From: Enoplolaimus lenunculus
Taxonomy: Eukaryota; Nematoda; Enoplea; Enoplida; Thoracostomopsidae
Assembly: GCA_030248215.1 (NCBI GenBank)
Contig: JASANG010000625.1
Coordinates: forward strand, 62,001-126,000
Length of the DNA stretch: 64,000 nt
Direction: 5' to 3'
The notes beneath the pieces are model-generated. The model searched no databases. It had not been told where the DNA came from and saw only the letters and a program-made list of their open reading frames with translations. The position numbers and the translations under genes are program-made. This document shows positions 1 to 11,764 of this stretch, one piece after another; the stretch's first letter is position 1, and each line of letters opens with the position of its first letter.

Positions 1-44
1 GAAAATGGGGTGAATCTAAAAGTGGAAAACGTTCAACATACATA

Positions 45-384
45 TACCAGGGTGTAACCGGAGGTGAAAAACACCAACGCCGGAAGTAAACAGATTTTGT
101 CGAAGATGGAAGTGAAACCGGAGTTGTGGAAAAAATAGGCATTAATTTAACTATAACGTGTTGTTAAATCATTCAGATTTACGCTGCCTTTTAACAAAAT
201 CTCGGCAATTTTTGCCTCAAAATTGTACCAAAAGTTAAAACGAGACGCGCTAAACAAATAAATGTTATAAAAATATGCAAAAATTTTACTACCGAAATTT
301 GCCGGAGCATCGTGCAAAAATTCTACCACACCCGGCGATCAATCTTATGTCGGAGCATAAGGCATACCTCCGGTTGTACCCTGA
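45..384. mobile_element. AGGGTGYAACCGG-type inverted-repeat element, copy 1
   Basis: The left end TACCAGGGTGTAACCGGAGG and the right end CCTCCGGTTGTACCCTGATA are inverted copies of each other. Inside are further CCGGAGGTG/CACCTCCGG-like blocks. The same termini recur at 21166-21527 and 32083-32203, so this is a dispersed family of non-autonomous DNA elements. No coding capacity is seen. The superfamily is not assigned. Confidence 0.7.
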
Positions 385-544
385 TATATACATATATGTT
401 TGAAATTGAAAATTGTTTCGTTTAACCCATTCTCACACTAATTTTTTTCAATTTCATCAAAGACAGCACAAAATTGATTCAAAATGTTTGGTTATTAACG
501 AAAAAGTTTCTCCTTCAATCTATAAAATTGCCAACAAAACTTAC

Positions 545-3500
545 CATTTTCTGAAAACTGCGTCGACATATTCGCCAAGGCGGAAGTTGGTGTTTGAGTT
601 CCGGTTGAATTCGAACTGCTGGACGGTGACAGAGTTCCGTTTTTTATGCTTTCCGACGACGAATTTTCCGCAATTCCAACTGCGGTGTTTTCGTATTTGC
701 AATGAAGTCGTTTAAAATTTTGAATTAAGCCTTTTGTTGGACGTTCCGCTGTTTCGATAACGTTCCCCGGAACATATTTCGCATTGGTAAATTGTAAATT
801 CGCAAGTGAGTTTCTATCCAAATTTTTGCTGATTGGCATTTGATTTGTCGCTTCCTTTTCGTTTTTGTTCAAAGCCGACCCGGAAAAGTTTTGGACGGTG
901 GCGGTGTCATTTGATATCGATTGCCTTTGATGTTTTCCGCCAAAGGATCCGGTCGTTTTTCCGATGATTTTTTGTTGACTTGTCGCTTGGGTGTCTTCTT
1001 TGTTCAAAGCCGACCCTGGGAATTCAACGATTTCAGCGGTGTCTTTTAATTTTATGCTTTGATGTTTTTCGCCAAATTGATCGATTTTCTTCGCATTATT
1101 CATTACAGTCGGCGTATCCTTTGAAGTTGTACCAGTCTCCATGATGTGATCTGACGTGCATGCGACGCCTTCTTTGTGTTCCCCGCTATAAAACTGCTTT
1201 TTCTCGGTGATTTCTGTATCTATTTTTTCTTGTTTCCGAGCGATATCAGGTATGTTAGAACGGCCGCTGCTTGTTGTGCTCAATAAATCTTTTCGTTTTT
1301 TAGCTTCGTTTGCGAATCCATATTGTATTTTTCCACAACTGTCTCCGTAAACCCAAGTAGCCATCTTTTCATCAAGGATTTTCTTGTCAGATTCTTGGAG
1401 TTCCTCTGAACACCGTTTAGGTTTGTTTTGCCCAAAATCAAGGCTTGATTCCGTTAGCGGATCCCATTTACTGGGTCCTGGTTCATTTTCATTGTTGGCA
1501 CGGCTAAATAATGTCAGTTCTGATCTGCGCACTTTGTTGTTGGTGTTTAATAAATTTCGGATTGAATCTTCAAGCTAAAAGCTACATACTCCGTCTAGAC
1601 TTAGTCTTGAAAATCTTGCCAGTATTAACCATCTCTTGGTTGCTACTTGTTGCAATTAATTGCACTGCACAATGCATGCAAAACTATACCCAATGCACAG
1701 TGTTTAACAATTGTATTCCTGCGTTTGCACACGTTTATTGGGTTTTTTCTTCAATTAAACAAATCTGGTCAAATACTAAGAGCCTAATTGATTTTGAAAA
1801 TGTTTGGTAAAACAATTGATGTTGAACCAAGTCGTTGGATTGACCTAGGCTGATAGTAGGGGTGTGTTCATTGGAAGACAGAGGAACCGGAACATTTGGA
1901 CGCTTTGGCTTAGGATTAGGCTTGTAACTAGGTCGACGTTTAGTCTAGATTTAGGATTGCGGTTTAGTTTTAAGCTTAGGCCCAATTGGCCGGTCTTTAT
2001 AGTAATCATGGACCGCTAAGTTCAAGGCATTGGGCACAAAATTGACTTTCGCAGTTACCTCCACAGTGGAAAAGTTTTGCTTTGACTTTGGCTTAGACTT
2101 AGGCTTAGTTATAGGCTTAAATGTTTAAGCTGACGATTATTTTGTACAACTGCTGGCGCTCTCGGGTCTTATTGGGCCTTTTGCGGAGAGCAGTTTTTCA
2201 CTGCGGGGCGGGGAGACTCCAAATGTGCCCCCTAAACGTCGATGCTCATTTTCAGACATATTTTCTCTGTAATACAATTAACACCAACTACAATGAAAAA
2301 GCAACCTTAGCTGAAACCTGAATCAAGCACACCGGCTTATGATAAATATAGGAGTCTGTCCGTTGGTATAAACAGGAAGACAGGGATCTGAGAGACTAGA
2401 AATATTTAGGCTCAGAATTAGGCTTACGTTTAGACTTGCACTTTAGCTTAGAATTAAAGTTTTTTTTGCCAGACTTTATTTCTAACATTTCAGACTGTGA
2501 AAAATATTAAATTAAATATTTAAAGTTCGAAATTGTACCAACTTTAAACTCATTGTCAACGCGAAATTCGTCAACGGACTCGCTGGCTGAATCAGACTCG
2601 TCACTATGTATCGTTGTACCTTGGGTGAAATCTTGATTTACCCTGAAATCTACTATACCCCGGATGAGTTCATCGTTCACATCAGACAGGTTTAAATCGA
2701 TTCCATTGTCAGCAAAATTTGGGTTGTTAACAACGGATTGTGAATTATTAGCAGAACAACAGCTTTCGTTATTATTATTGTCACAACTGCGACCCGAGAC
2801 ATTTAGCAACATCCGCGGTGATCGTTTAAGCCGTGTCGGTCGGTCAGTTTCCGGTTCTGACTCCAGTTCTTGCTCACAATCACGACATCCGCCGTCAATT
2901 TGATCTTGGTTAATATCGGTGTTTTTGTGCTGAATAAATTTCGCCTTCGAAACAAAACCAAATTCTTTGTCAAAGTTCAATTTTGAACCAGTAATTGCCA
3001 AATTTTCAAAGTTATAAGTCACAGTTGGGGTGTCTTGTTCCGCTGAGGGCCAAATATTTTCCGCAGAGGTCGAAATGTATCGATTCAATTTTCGTTTTGG
3101 CTGTTGATTAGCTATGTCATTTTTGTCGTTTAAATTATTCACCAACTCAGTTGAGGGCACGTCAGCGCTTGGCGACGCGTCTATAATTGGCGACAAAAGA
3201 GTCGGACCGCAATATCCAGCGGATACATTCCATGAATGGTACATTCGAGAAGCTGGGAATGCTGTTATGCTCGAGGGTGTACTTCCTTGTAAAGAAAAAT
3301 AATAATTTCGGCTACAGCCATTGTAGCCAGCAGCCCCAAGTCGTGCTCCTACATCTAATGCTTGGCCATTTTGATTGGGGCTCCACTGTCTCTGATTGGC
3401 TACTTCCGCAGATTCAATAGGAACTGTGGCACCTGTCGGACCAGTAACAGAATCACTTCCATTTGAAATATAACCATGCAAAGTATCAACACGAAACCGA

Positions 3501-3592
3501 GTTGCACCATTAGAAAATGAGCGATAATGAATTGAATCTTTACTCAACGAGCTTCTTGGAGCTGTGTTCGAAATGGTGTTGGCAAATTTCAT
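545..3592 (-). CDS. unrecognised disordered protein, two exons, 3' end outside the window
   Basis: Two long minus-strand reading frames join with matching phase. Exon 1 runs 3592-2642 (317 codons) from an ATG in the context ATCAACCA-ATG and ends TTTCAGG|GTAAAT, phase 0. Exon 2 runs 1574-545 after the acceptor GCTTTTAG, is open from its first codon (LEDSIRN...), and ends AATG|GTAAGT in phase 1, so the gene continues past the left edge. At least 660 residues are encoded. I recognise no domain. The protein is rich in S, N, D, T and K, with an acidic stretch near residues 265-315, a basic RLKRSPR patch, and a Ser/Thr-rich tail. Exon 2 holds a tandem internal repeat of about 39 residues (KHQ-x4-DTA...GSALNK...QAT). 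The intron contains decayed TTAGGC elements. A read-through form would stop at 2507. No signal peptide or membrane span is seen. Gene structure is well supported; function is unknown. Confidence 0.7.
1575..2641 (-). other. intron of gene 1 with decayed TTAGGC repeats
   Basis: Bounded by GTAAAT on the right and TTTTAG on the left (minus strand). Plus-strand blocks near 1900-1990, 2085-2130 and 2400-2460 keep CTTAGGC/TTTAGACT words typical of the Hex family but lack clear termini. The stretch 1660-1740 resembles part of the TTAA/tRNA-like element (GCACAGTGTTTAACAATTG). Confidence 0.5.
2475..2480 (-). promoter_or_regulatory. AATAAA polyadenylation signal inside the intron of gene 1
   Basis: AATAAA on the minus strand lies about 27 bases after the stop codon (2507) that would be used if the 2641 donor were skipped. 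It could give a short 361-residue isoform by intronic polyadenylation. This is inference from position only. Confidence 0.4.
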
Positions 3593-3774
3593 TGGTTGAT
3601 GTTATAGCTAGTTTTTGCAACGGTTGCCGATTGGTTAGATTTTATGATGGGCGGATGATAGTGTCACGCGACATTTTGCGCACGCTTACTATATGCGTAA
3701 TTTATTATGGCCAAACGCTACTGATTATAGACTGCAGTAAAACGGTTTCAGATGCAGGTATCTTCTGAAAAAAA

Positions 3775-3943
3775 AACAATAAAGAACAGAAGCGGAACAG
3801 TATTATAAGCATATTCCTAAGCCTAAACCTAAGCCTAAGCCTAAGGCTAAAACTAAGCCAAGCAAAAAAATAGTCGAAAGCTTAAGCTTACCCCATTGCT
3901 GTCCCACATAAAAACGTTCCGCCCCTGATCTTTTACATGGGGC
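3775..3943 (-). mobile_element. Hex element, minus orientation
   Basis: Begins AAAGAACAGAAGCGGAACAG and ends CGTTCCGCCCCTGATC...ACATGGGGC, the paired termini of the Hex family. The interior is a run of about six CCTAAG hexamers (TTAGGC on the other strand) followed by the conserved AAGCTTAAGCTTA segment. It lies just upstream of gene 1. Confidence 0.75.
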
Positions 3944-4376
3944 AAACCTTTTAAGCCATAAGCTAAGTTTGTAATTAGTACCGATCAGCATTAGTTTACA
4001 ATGCTTACAAGTGTTATTGTATATGCAACTTGTCTTTATGTCCCTAAACGTTGCACGTTTATGAGTTAAAGCGATCATACCACGAAGATTTGTTCATACA
4101 AATTTTCAGAACCTCTGGTAACACTGCACTTATGCTTCGTCAACGTTTTCTGGACGTTTCCGTGACAGTTGCTGGATCTCTTTTAACATCCATTTTACGA
4201 ATATTAAAACATTTCTTAACAAAACCGTTGCATAATCGAGACTTTCCGTAATTTCTTAACGGTTCGGGTAAAACTTCATAGCTCAAGGGCGTCCAGAAAA
4301 TGGTTCGGTCCTGCATCTTATAATTTAAACCAAATACTGTTAAAATAAGCATTATGAATAAGTACCATTTTCTTCG

Positions 4377-4589
4377 TACACTGCAAAAATGATGAGTCAA
4401 ATTGACTGTCTTCGAAATAAGCTCTACGGGACTACACAAATTGAATCAAAATTCGACTCCGCCAGAGTCGAATTCGATTCACTGAGTTGCACGTTTGAGT
4501 CAAACGGAATCGAATTTAAATCAGTATGTGCAGTCCCAAAAAGCTTATTTCGGCCAGAGTCGGTTTGACTCATCATTTTTTGCAGTGTA
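4377..4589. mobile_element. GAGTC palindromic element, copy 1
   Basis: Starts TACACTGCAAAAATGATGAG and ends ATTTTTTGCAGTGTA. Both halves are near-complementary, with paired AGTCAAATTGACT, AGCTTATTTCGG and GAGTCGAATTCGA blocks, so nearly the whole element can fold back. The apparent target duplication is TA. Confidence 0.75.
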
Positions 4590-5523
4590 ACTTAACGTAG
4601 AAAAACAGTTAGAAAATATAACAGAAAATCTAAAAACTTAAAAGCAACAGTCACACAAGGAAGTATAATGTGCTCCAACATTTACGTAGCTTATTTTAGT
4701 TCCACGACAACTAAAATGGCACATATGCGTCGTGGTCCAATTGTAAAATAATATTTTCTGTTCCCTTGAGTCGAACAAAAAGTCAACCAAAAGCTCATAT
4801 TGGTTTAAAATTTTGAACCAAACCATTCAACGGACGGTTGTAATTTTGAAAACAATCAGCTTTTTGAATTTAAATTTGACATTTGCCAAAATTCAACCAG
4901 AATTGGAAAGTATTTTATTTCAGAGCGTAATTACCATAGCTGAACAATGCTTGTAAAAGCCAGTGTAGCGAGTGAGAAAATTTGTTGACTTCTGTAGGTT
5001 ATTCTACAACGTGCAAAAGTGTCTTGTTTTTCTACTCTTTAGAAATTTCAGGATGATATGTCCTCCCCTGTCTACCGTTATATTCGTCCGTTTACAGAAA
5101 TCTTAAACTCGAAAAACTGGTTTCAAAGTTTTTTCGCCATGAAAATGACAATTTAAGTACTTTTGGTTATTAGGTTCGTTTTTCGTTTAAAATTCACTTC
5201 AATCAGAAACCAGGGGCGCATTTATACCGGATGCTGACGCCACCAACAGTTCTCGTAGCGTTCCTCTGTGAGTTAAATGGTTAATTTAGCTATAATTTTA
5301 ATACTTTGGTACTTATTATATTGTGGATACATTTCTTACTTAAAGAATAGTTTCATACGCCGAATATTAACCAAAAACGTTTTCACCTACGGAATAAGCA
5401 TAAAACATCGTACCTACTTTGCAATAACGAGTCCATGCTGTCTGAGATAAATCCGTAAATTTAATTTACAATAATATTTTCAACCCCCTGGACAGTTTAC
5501 AATCAAATTCAGTGCCAGTAGCA
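4590..5523. other. no gene recognised
   Basis: AT-rich sequence with no reading frame longer than about 60 codons that looks coding, no splice-coherent exon pair, and no repeat shared with the rest of the window that I could recognise. Confidence 0.4.
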
Positions 5524-5693
5524 GCGGCGGATCCAGAAAATTTATTATAAAGACGCCACACGACTTAAAATAGTGAAAAATACTCGCCAGCGAAACGTTT
5601 CTTCTAATACGAAAAGTAAACAAAAATTTTTGGGGTTTGATGGTCTATTTTAGCGGGTCTTGACCCAGTTACCCCGTTTAGATCCGCCAGTGT
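5524..5693. mobile_element. short element with GGCGGATCCA termini
   Basis: The left end GCGGCGGATCCAG and right end TTTAGATCCGCCAGTG are inverted copies. The same ends occur at 49211-49362. The CAGNGGCGGATC-type end is reminiscent of hAT-derived miniature elements, which is inference only. Confidence 0.5.
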
Positions 5694-6813
5694 TAACTGG
5701 CTTTAGACGCTAAATACAACACAACAAAGACACGCTGATGAAAAGTAAATGGTTCATTTTATATCCTTGTGAACCCCCATTATGACAATGATTAAACGGC
5801 TTAAGCTTATTTTAGTCAAAAAACCGAAAAATTTCTTCAAACTTGCAAAAAAAAATATTTCAAAGCCTTTTTGCGTTGTTGTTGTTAGCTGAGAAGGTAA
5901 TTTGTTTAGGCTAAAACTAACCACAACACATTTAGAATGGCATATGGTCTAATGAAGGTGCTATCGCGGCGGTCAGGGAAACATTTGAAGTCTTTGGGTC
6001 ATAAGTTGTCTAAAATTTCGGTTACAAATTAATCAAAAATTTCTTTAACGGTCGCTAGATTTTGTAAGCAACGTTTTGATTTGAAATTCATACCGGTGGT
6101 ATTCGCTAAGACCCACCCGCCTTCACCTTTGACAACTGCCATTAGTGGTTAAATTCGCCACAGCTAAACTTTTAAGCACCGCGTTGCGAGACTGGGAACG
6201 CCATGAACAAGCGAAAACTACCTAAAGAGTCAATCTATCTTGTAACGCGTTTAAGCTTCTGATTTTGTTCACAGCGGCCCTACAATGGATAGGAGAGATA
6301 TTCTTACAAAATTTCACCACAGAGATGATTTGACAATTTAGTGGCTTTAGAATAACCCCTACAAAATCCTTGAGCCCAAAAAATTAGTCGGTTGATAAAA
6401 TGGCTCGCCAAAAACTTTAGCTAAGGTTATATACCCTTTTGAACTGAGTTCATTTGTCGGTCTTTTTAGTGGCCGCTACACTAAAGTTTCAGTCCCAGGC
6501 AAAGATCATGGATCGTGAATGGCACAGGTCCAACACAAACGGCGGTAAGCTGTCAAAATGAATAAATAGGTTATCGATTCCTTTGGGTGGGGCCTTTGCC
6601 AGAATGATCCTACTTTTATACGCCTTTGACTCGAGTTCGAAATGTTTTTGTTTATATTTTATATGATAAATATGTCAACGACACAAATCAGGAATCGCTT
6701 TTGAACAAAAGTTCCTTTTATTAAAATGTGACCGTGGCCGAAATAAATCGAGCCAGAGATTCGGCGATTTTATTGAAACGTTGTATGTTTTAGACCGGTA
6801 TTGTCAAATATGC
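5694..6813. other. no gene or clear repeat recognised
   Basis: About 1.1 kb of mixed-composition DNA without a convincing reading frame, splice-site pair or inverted terminal repeat. Confidence 0.4.
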
Positions 6814-7105
6814 GGGCCCATGCAATGAACAGGGGCGGAACGTTTTTCTGTGGAACTGCAATAGAGTAAGATTAAGCTTTAGACTAATTTTTTTGCTTGG
6901 CTTAGGCTTAGGCTTAGGAATAAACTCATTCTTATGCTTAGGCTTAAGCTTAGGCGTAGGCTTAGGAATAAACTCATTCTTATGCTTAGGCTTAGGCTTA
7001 GGCGTACGAATAAACTCATTCTTATGCTTAGGCTTAGACTTAGACTTAGGCTTAGGCTTAGGAATATGCTTAAATACTGTGTCGCGTCTGTTCTTTACAT
7101 TGGCC
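6814..7105 (+). mobile_element. Hex element with three hexamer blocks
   Basis: Starts GGCCCATGCAATGAACAGGG and ends CTGTTCTTTACATTGGCC. The interior holds three higher-order units, each a run of CTTAGG hexamers ending in GAATAAACTCATTCTTATGC. These runs create spurious Leu/Gly-rich and Lys/Pro-rich frames on both strands. Confidence 0.85.
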
Positions 7106-7304
7106 AATATGTGTAGCACGTAAACCAGTGTTGATAGGTCTTGTAACTTTCGAACCAGTAAATACTAACGTTCGAAAATCACCATTCACTTTTGATGTTT
7201 GCTACTTTTGTAACAATTGTGAGTTCAACAAATGCAATAGTTTAGTGAGTTTGAGAACCTATTACTAACTGATGATAGTTACTACATACATTTCAGAATA
7301 CAAA
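7106..7304 (+). mobile_element. CAAATGTGTGTAGCAC-type element, copy abutting a Hex element
   Basis: Shares the order of blocks (AATATGTGTAGCAC, TGATAGGTCTTGTAACTTTCGA, ACCATTCACT, GAGTTCAAC, CTAACTGATGATAGTTACTAC, CATTTCAGAATA) with copies at 23409-23625 and 30089-30302. The preceding Hex element sits exactly at its left end. Confidence 0.6.
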
Positions 7305-7840
7305 ATTGATGTGTCCCAATGAAAAATTTGTTTCAAATAAACTAGAAAAGATGATACGTAGGTGTAAAGCTATGAAGAAAACCTCACGAACGAAGCGAGC
7401 GAGAAGTTAAATGTAATTTTAGTAGAAATTCTCGTTCCGACGGTACCAAAATGATCCTTGGTACGTGACTGGGGGGTCCAGAAACCACCGATTTTCCTAA
7501 TAACCAGCCTATCCCAAACTTAGTGAGCACTGACTCGTTGCTGCCTGTTAATTTGATCAACTAGAAGTCAACAACGCTACACACAGCCAAATGTTGATGT
7601 TTACTTGAATATTTGACCAAAAAAATGTTTGGTGTCGTCAAAAACCTGTACCAAGCGTATCTTGTGCTGCTAAATTAGACTCATTTGCTGTACGTTTAGG
7701 AAAGTTTTGGTTAAAAATATTTGTATGTTTCTAGGACTGGCTGTAGGCCAACTGTCCCGTTATTAAAAGTACACTTCAGTGCAGAACAAACAAATAATAA
7801 CGATATTTCTAAGATCGCTTTAAAAATCTTACGCAATTTT

Positions 7841-8092
7841 CACAATATCATGCGTACACCAGGTGACTTTTGAGGAGGCAGTGTGATGGACACTGAAGAT
7901 GTTTTCCTTTCAGTGCGTTGCATACTGAAGCTTTTTGGTTTCAGTATGAAGCACACTCAATCTAAATTGCTTCAGTATGCTGTACACTGACGCCAAAAAG
8001 GTTCAGTGTGCAGCGTACTGAAGCGATTTTGGTTTCAGTGTTCATCACACTACCCCCCTCAAAAGTCACCTAGTGTATGTATGATATTGTGG
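7841..8092. mobile_element. foldback element with CAGTGTG repeats
   Basis: Outer arms CACAATATCATGCGTACACC and GTATGTATGATATTGTGG, then AGGTGACTTTTGAGG and CCTCAAAAGTCACCT, are inverted copies. The interior carries at least six alternating CAGTGTG/CACACTG or TTCAGTATG/CATACTGAA words. A single-arm relative (CCTGGTGTACGCATGATAT) appears at 9672-9692 and 57181-57203. Confidence 0.65.
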
Positions 8093-8284
8093 AATTAATT
8101 TACGCTTCAAATTAACACTGGATGGGCTCCAAGAAATTTTATGAGCATACAATCTTGAAAATTTGGATGGAGAATTATACAGGCAACAGGACGAATTTGT
8201 ATTGACAAAGCCTTTTAATGAGAATGCCTAACTATGAACCAATTTTAGTACTGCACCTGGACCAATCATACCCTCACATTATTT

Positions 8285-8430
8285 TAACAAATCAAACAAG
8301 CTTTAGACTAATTTTTTGCTCAGGCTTTGGCTTTAGACAAAGGTATTAAGCTTATTCTTGCTCCTTAGGATTTGGTTAGGCTTAGGCTTAGAAATACGCT
8401 TTCACTACTGTTACGACCCTGCTCTATACA
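8285..8430 (+). mobile_element. decayed Hex element
   Basis: Retains AGCTTTAGACTAATTTTTTGC, scattered TTAGGC words and the right end ACTGTTACGACC...CTATACATTGGC. The left terminus is missing. Confidence 0.5.
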
Positions 8431-9075
8431 TTGGCTGAACTTTGTTATGATACAAAACGAACACAGCATAAAATATAGCAATAAAGCTTAAATCTAAGCC
8501 GTATTTAAACGAGCACCATAATAGTTCCGGGTTATAGGGTTTGCGGAAGGACGTACGCAGAAATTCAAAGATGCACACGTGGGTTGCGTTGTGTGAAAAT
8601 TTTTAAACAGGGGATTCTTGTGTTACAAACTGAAAAAGTATCTTACCCCTCTACAAAAATTTCAAAGCAGTTTTGACCGCTAAAGCATCCCTCCCAGGCT
8701 ACGCACACGACTTTGCACGGCTTTCAAATTCAGTTGTCAATCTACTTTTGTGCTTTGGGGATTAGGTTATTTGAACAAACAAATCATTTGTCACCACCCA
8801 CATGTTCCATAAGGATCCAGTTAAACAACCAGGGCAAAGCCACTATTAACGTCGGTAGTAATCGGTCCAACTGGTCATTTTCTTGATTTTGTCAAATGCT
8901 TAAACTGCAAAACTAAATTATTTTTTAAAAATTTTAACAAAAAAATGTTAGTAAATTTTAGTTGTTTTTTGTACGGGTTTAAATTGCGAGAAAAGTTTTA
9001 CTAAATCCGTACTTCTTTGACAACAGATTACTGTAAAGGTAAGTCGATATTGGGATATCGAAGCATTAGAGTATA
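8431..9075. other. no gene recognised
   Basis: AT-rich stretch with no supported coding sequence or recognised terminal repeats. Confidence 0.4.
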
Positions 9076-9302
9076 GGGCACATGTAAAGATCAAGGGCGG
9101 AACGTTTTTCTGTGAGACTACAACAATAGAGTAAGCTTAAGCTTTAGACTGATTTTTTGTTTGGCTTAGGCTTTGGTTTAGACTTAGGCGTACGAATGTG
9201 CTCATTCTTTACGCTTAGGCTTAGGCTTACGCTTAGGAGGCTTAGGCTGAGGCCTAGGAATATGCTTATAATACTGTTTCGCCCCTGTTCTTTACATTAG
9301 CC
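9076..9302 (+). mobile_element. Hex element
   Basis: Begins GGGCACATGTAAAGATCAAG and ends CGCCCCTGTTCTTTACATTAG. The interior has AAGCTTAAGCTTTAGACTGA followed by two blocks of CTTAGG-like hexamers separated by GTGCTCATTCTTTACG. Confidence 0.8.
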
Positions 9303-9877
9303 GAGTATAGGTTGCGTTACACACAACCGCATGTCGTGGAGGTCACCTATGTTAACAAAAACATGGGCAAAATCTATTAAATAGCGAGCGAGAATTTTTA
9401 ATAAACAAGTTTTGATTACCTACTTCCTCACTTCAGCGCGTGGCGACGCGTAGCGGCGTTCGGCGGAATCCGACGGTTCGCGGCCAGCATAGGCAACTTC
9501 AAGTGTGTAAATTTCAAAATATTGTCACGAGACAGATTGAAAATGACAGGAAAAGATAACCAATCACAACTGAAGTGAATATTAATGGATTAATGGGATA
9601 AGTATAGCGCAACCCTAACAGATCCAAGAAATTTAGGATCATTTACCTTTGGATATTCTTTCAAATAAATATCCTGGTGTACGCATGATATTATCGAAGT
9701 CAAACTGGAAAATGTAACGCTCAACTTGAAAAAGCGTCGTGTGTCGGTCGGAAATAAACATTTTTCATATTCCAGCAACAATTTCACAGAATCATGAGCT
9801 TATAAATCATACTAATTTAACGAGTTGTTCACAAAACAAAATCAATATGTCGATGATACAAGGCATGTAGGAACATC

Positions 9878-10068
9878 GGTCCATGTATAGAATAGGGCCG
9901 GATCGTTTTCCGGAGGGGTTATAATAGAGTCAGTTTAAGCTTTAGACTAATTATTTTGCTTAGGCTTAGGCTTAGGAATAGGCTCATCCATACGCTTAGG
10001 CTTAGGCTTAGGCTTAGGCTTAGAAATATGCTTATACTACTGTTTCGGCCCGGTTCTGTACATGGGCC
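9878..10068 (+). mobile_element. Hex element, CCGGAT-type subfamily
   Basis: Starts CCATGTATAGAATAGGGCCG and ends CTGTACATGGGCC. This subfamily has GGATCGTTTTCCGGAGGGG just inside the left end, in place of the CGTTTTTCTGTGGGACT of the main form. Internal array GCTTAGGCTTAGG with one GGCTCATCCATACG spacer. Confidence 0.8.
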
Positions 10069-10113
10069 GGAACATCTATAGCTAAAAACTATAATGCCGG
10101 GTATAATAAAGTC

Positions 10114-10293
10114 GACCAATGTAAAGAACAGTACGTAACAGTAGTATAAGCATATTCCTGAGCCTTAGTCTAAGCGTAAAAATGAGCTTACACCGAAGCC
10201 TAAACGTAAGCGAAAAAACTAGCCTTAAAGCTTAAGCTTACTCTGTTACAGTTCAGCAGCAACACGTTCCGCTCAGGATCTTTTGAATGGGCC
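10114..10293 (-). mobile_element. Hex element, minus orientation, next to another copy
   Basis: Starts GACCAATGTAAAGAACAG and ends ATCTTTTGAATGGGCC. It lies about 45 bp from the element at 9878-10068 in opposite orientation, so the pair forms a larger inverted repeat. Confidence 0.75.
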
Positions 10294-10631
10294 AAAAAAG
10301 TTTGAACATTGATTCTCAAATGTGTGTAGCATCTATCACCAGTTATTGGTTCAATCTTATATTTTTATGGCTAAACGTGGTATATGTATAGGGATTAGAC
10401 GAACTAATCAACGTTGAAATTAACCCTTAGTCGCATTAAAATTTTGTACTTCATCATGGATATACTTCCTAAACTTGGATTTGAGCTCGGGATTAACGGG
10501 TGTGGGCGGTGTGTACCAACACCACTCAGCTAAATTAATTGACGGTAAAATATGAGGATGTTTTCATTTAACGATTTTAGAAATAAAGGGAATGCGATAA
10601 TTTTAATTCTTGCAATATTTGCAGCCAATTT

Positions 10632-10760
10632 TACTTTAAGGGGCGTAACAGTAGATTAAGCGTATTTCTAAGCCTAAGCCTAAGCAAAAAAAGTGTAATC
10701 TAGAATCCAAACTTACTGTTTTATGGACCCACCAGAAGCCTGGACACCCCTTAAAGTAAC
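10632..10760 (-). mobile_element. Hex element, GTTACTTTAAGGGGCG-ended subfamily
   Basis: Terminal repeats TTACTTTAAGGGGCG and CACCCCTTAAAGTAAC are inverted and unlike the GGCC termini of the main family, yet the core (CCTAAGCCTAAGC, then AGTGTAATCTAGA) is related. Copies with the same ends lie at 30663-30848 and 37288-37480. Confidence 0.75.
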
Positions 10761-10930
10761 ATGGGCCTATTCGCAATTGTGCTTAAAAATCGAACTCAAC
10801 TCATTTGATTTGTTTTTACGCTTTTGCTTAGGCTTAGGCTTAATATAAACAATAATTTTAAATTATTTATTCATTATGAAAACATTCATTCTTGTACTTT
10901 TGGTGGTCGACTCACGTACCCTTGTCTTTG

Positions 10931-11068
10931 TACACTGCAAAAAATGGTGAGTCAAATTGACCTACACACCTCCGAGAAACAGTCCTCCAGAGTCAAATTC
11001 GACTCACTTAGGCGCACGTTTTACTCTGGCGAATTGACTGGTTTGAGTAGTCACGTAGAGCCATTTGA
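10931..11068. mobile_element. GAGTC palindromic element, one arm lost
   Basis: Starts TACACTGCAAAAAATGGTG and carries the AGTCAAATTGAC and CAGAGTCAAATTCGACTC blocks, but no right terminus with GCAGTGTA follows. Confidence 0.6.
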
Positions 11069-11384
11069 CATCTTTGTAGTTTATAAAGCTTTGTAGCCCT
11101 TGTACACATTTCTCCACATATATGGTCAAGACTTAGGTTTTAGCTTTACGAAAATGCTTATACGCAAAGGCTTAGCTAACGATTTAGGCAAACCTATTTC
11201 TAAATCTGGGCCTAAGCTTAAGTCTAACACAATACTGTTGAAGAAACTGTACAATTGCTGTATTTTGTATTTTTACATAAGTTTTTATTTACATATCAAA
11301 CCACGTGATAGTTTTCCAGCTATAAAATTTGGAAATATTTCACATTTCTCTTCAAAACAAGACAGGTTTGAGATAAACCAATGA

Positions 11385-11764
11385 TTAAACGAACCTAAAC
11401 CGCTATTCAAAACCGTTAAAACCCGATAGAATAAAGTTAAAAATAACCTGATATCTTTTAGACAGGCTGTCAAGTACTGTTTAAAATGGATCGAGTTGCT
11501 TCAAGGGAACAAGATTATCCACTGTTTCAATCTGGTGAAAAGAAATATATTTTTGAGTTTATCGGAATTTGGATCAGACATAGAATTTCATGCCAAACTG
11601 GTTTTACCAACCTAACACCCGTCCAGCCACATGCCTGAGTCTGGCATTTGGGCCATGCAACAGTATGAGCCTAAGCCTAACTATCAACTTAACGATATAT
11701 ATTAGTCTTAAAGTTAAGCCTAAGTCTAATGGCATACACATTAAAAAATAACGCAAACGAATAG
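11385..11764. other. no gene recognised; a few decayed TTAGGC words
   Basis: The block at 11660-11735 has GAGCCTAAGCCTAACT and GTTAAGCCTAAGTCTAA, the remains of a Hex element. The rest shows nothing I can assign. Confidence 0.4.

Noticed and set aside
6790-7119. Lys/Pro-rich (minus) and Leu/Gly-rich (plus) reading frames
   Set aside because: They are translations of TTAGGC hexamer arrays inside a Hex element. The same pattern appears in every such array (for example 9919-10119 and 51469-51706).
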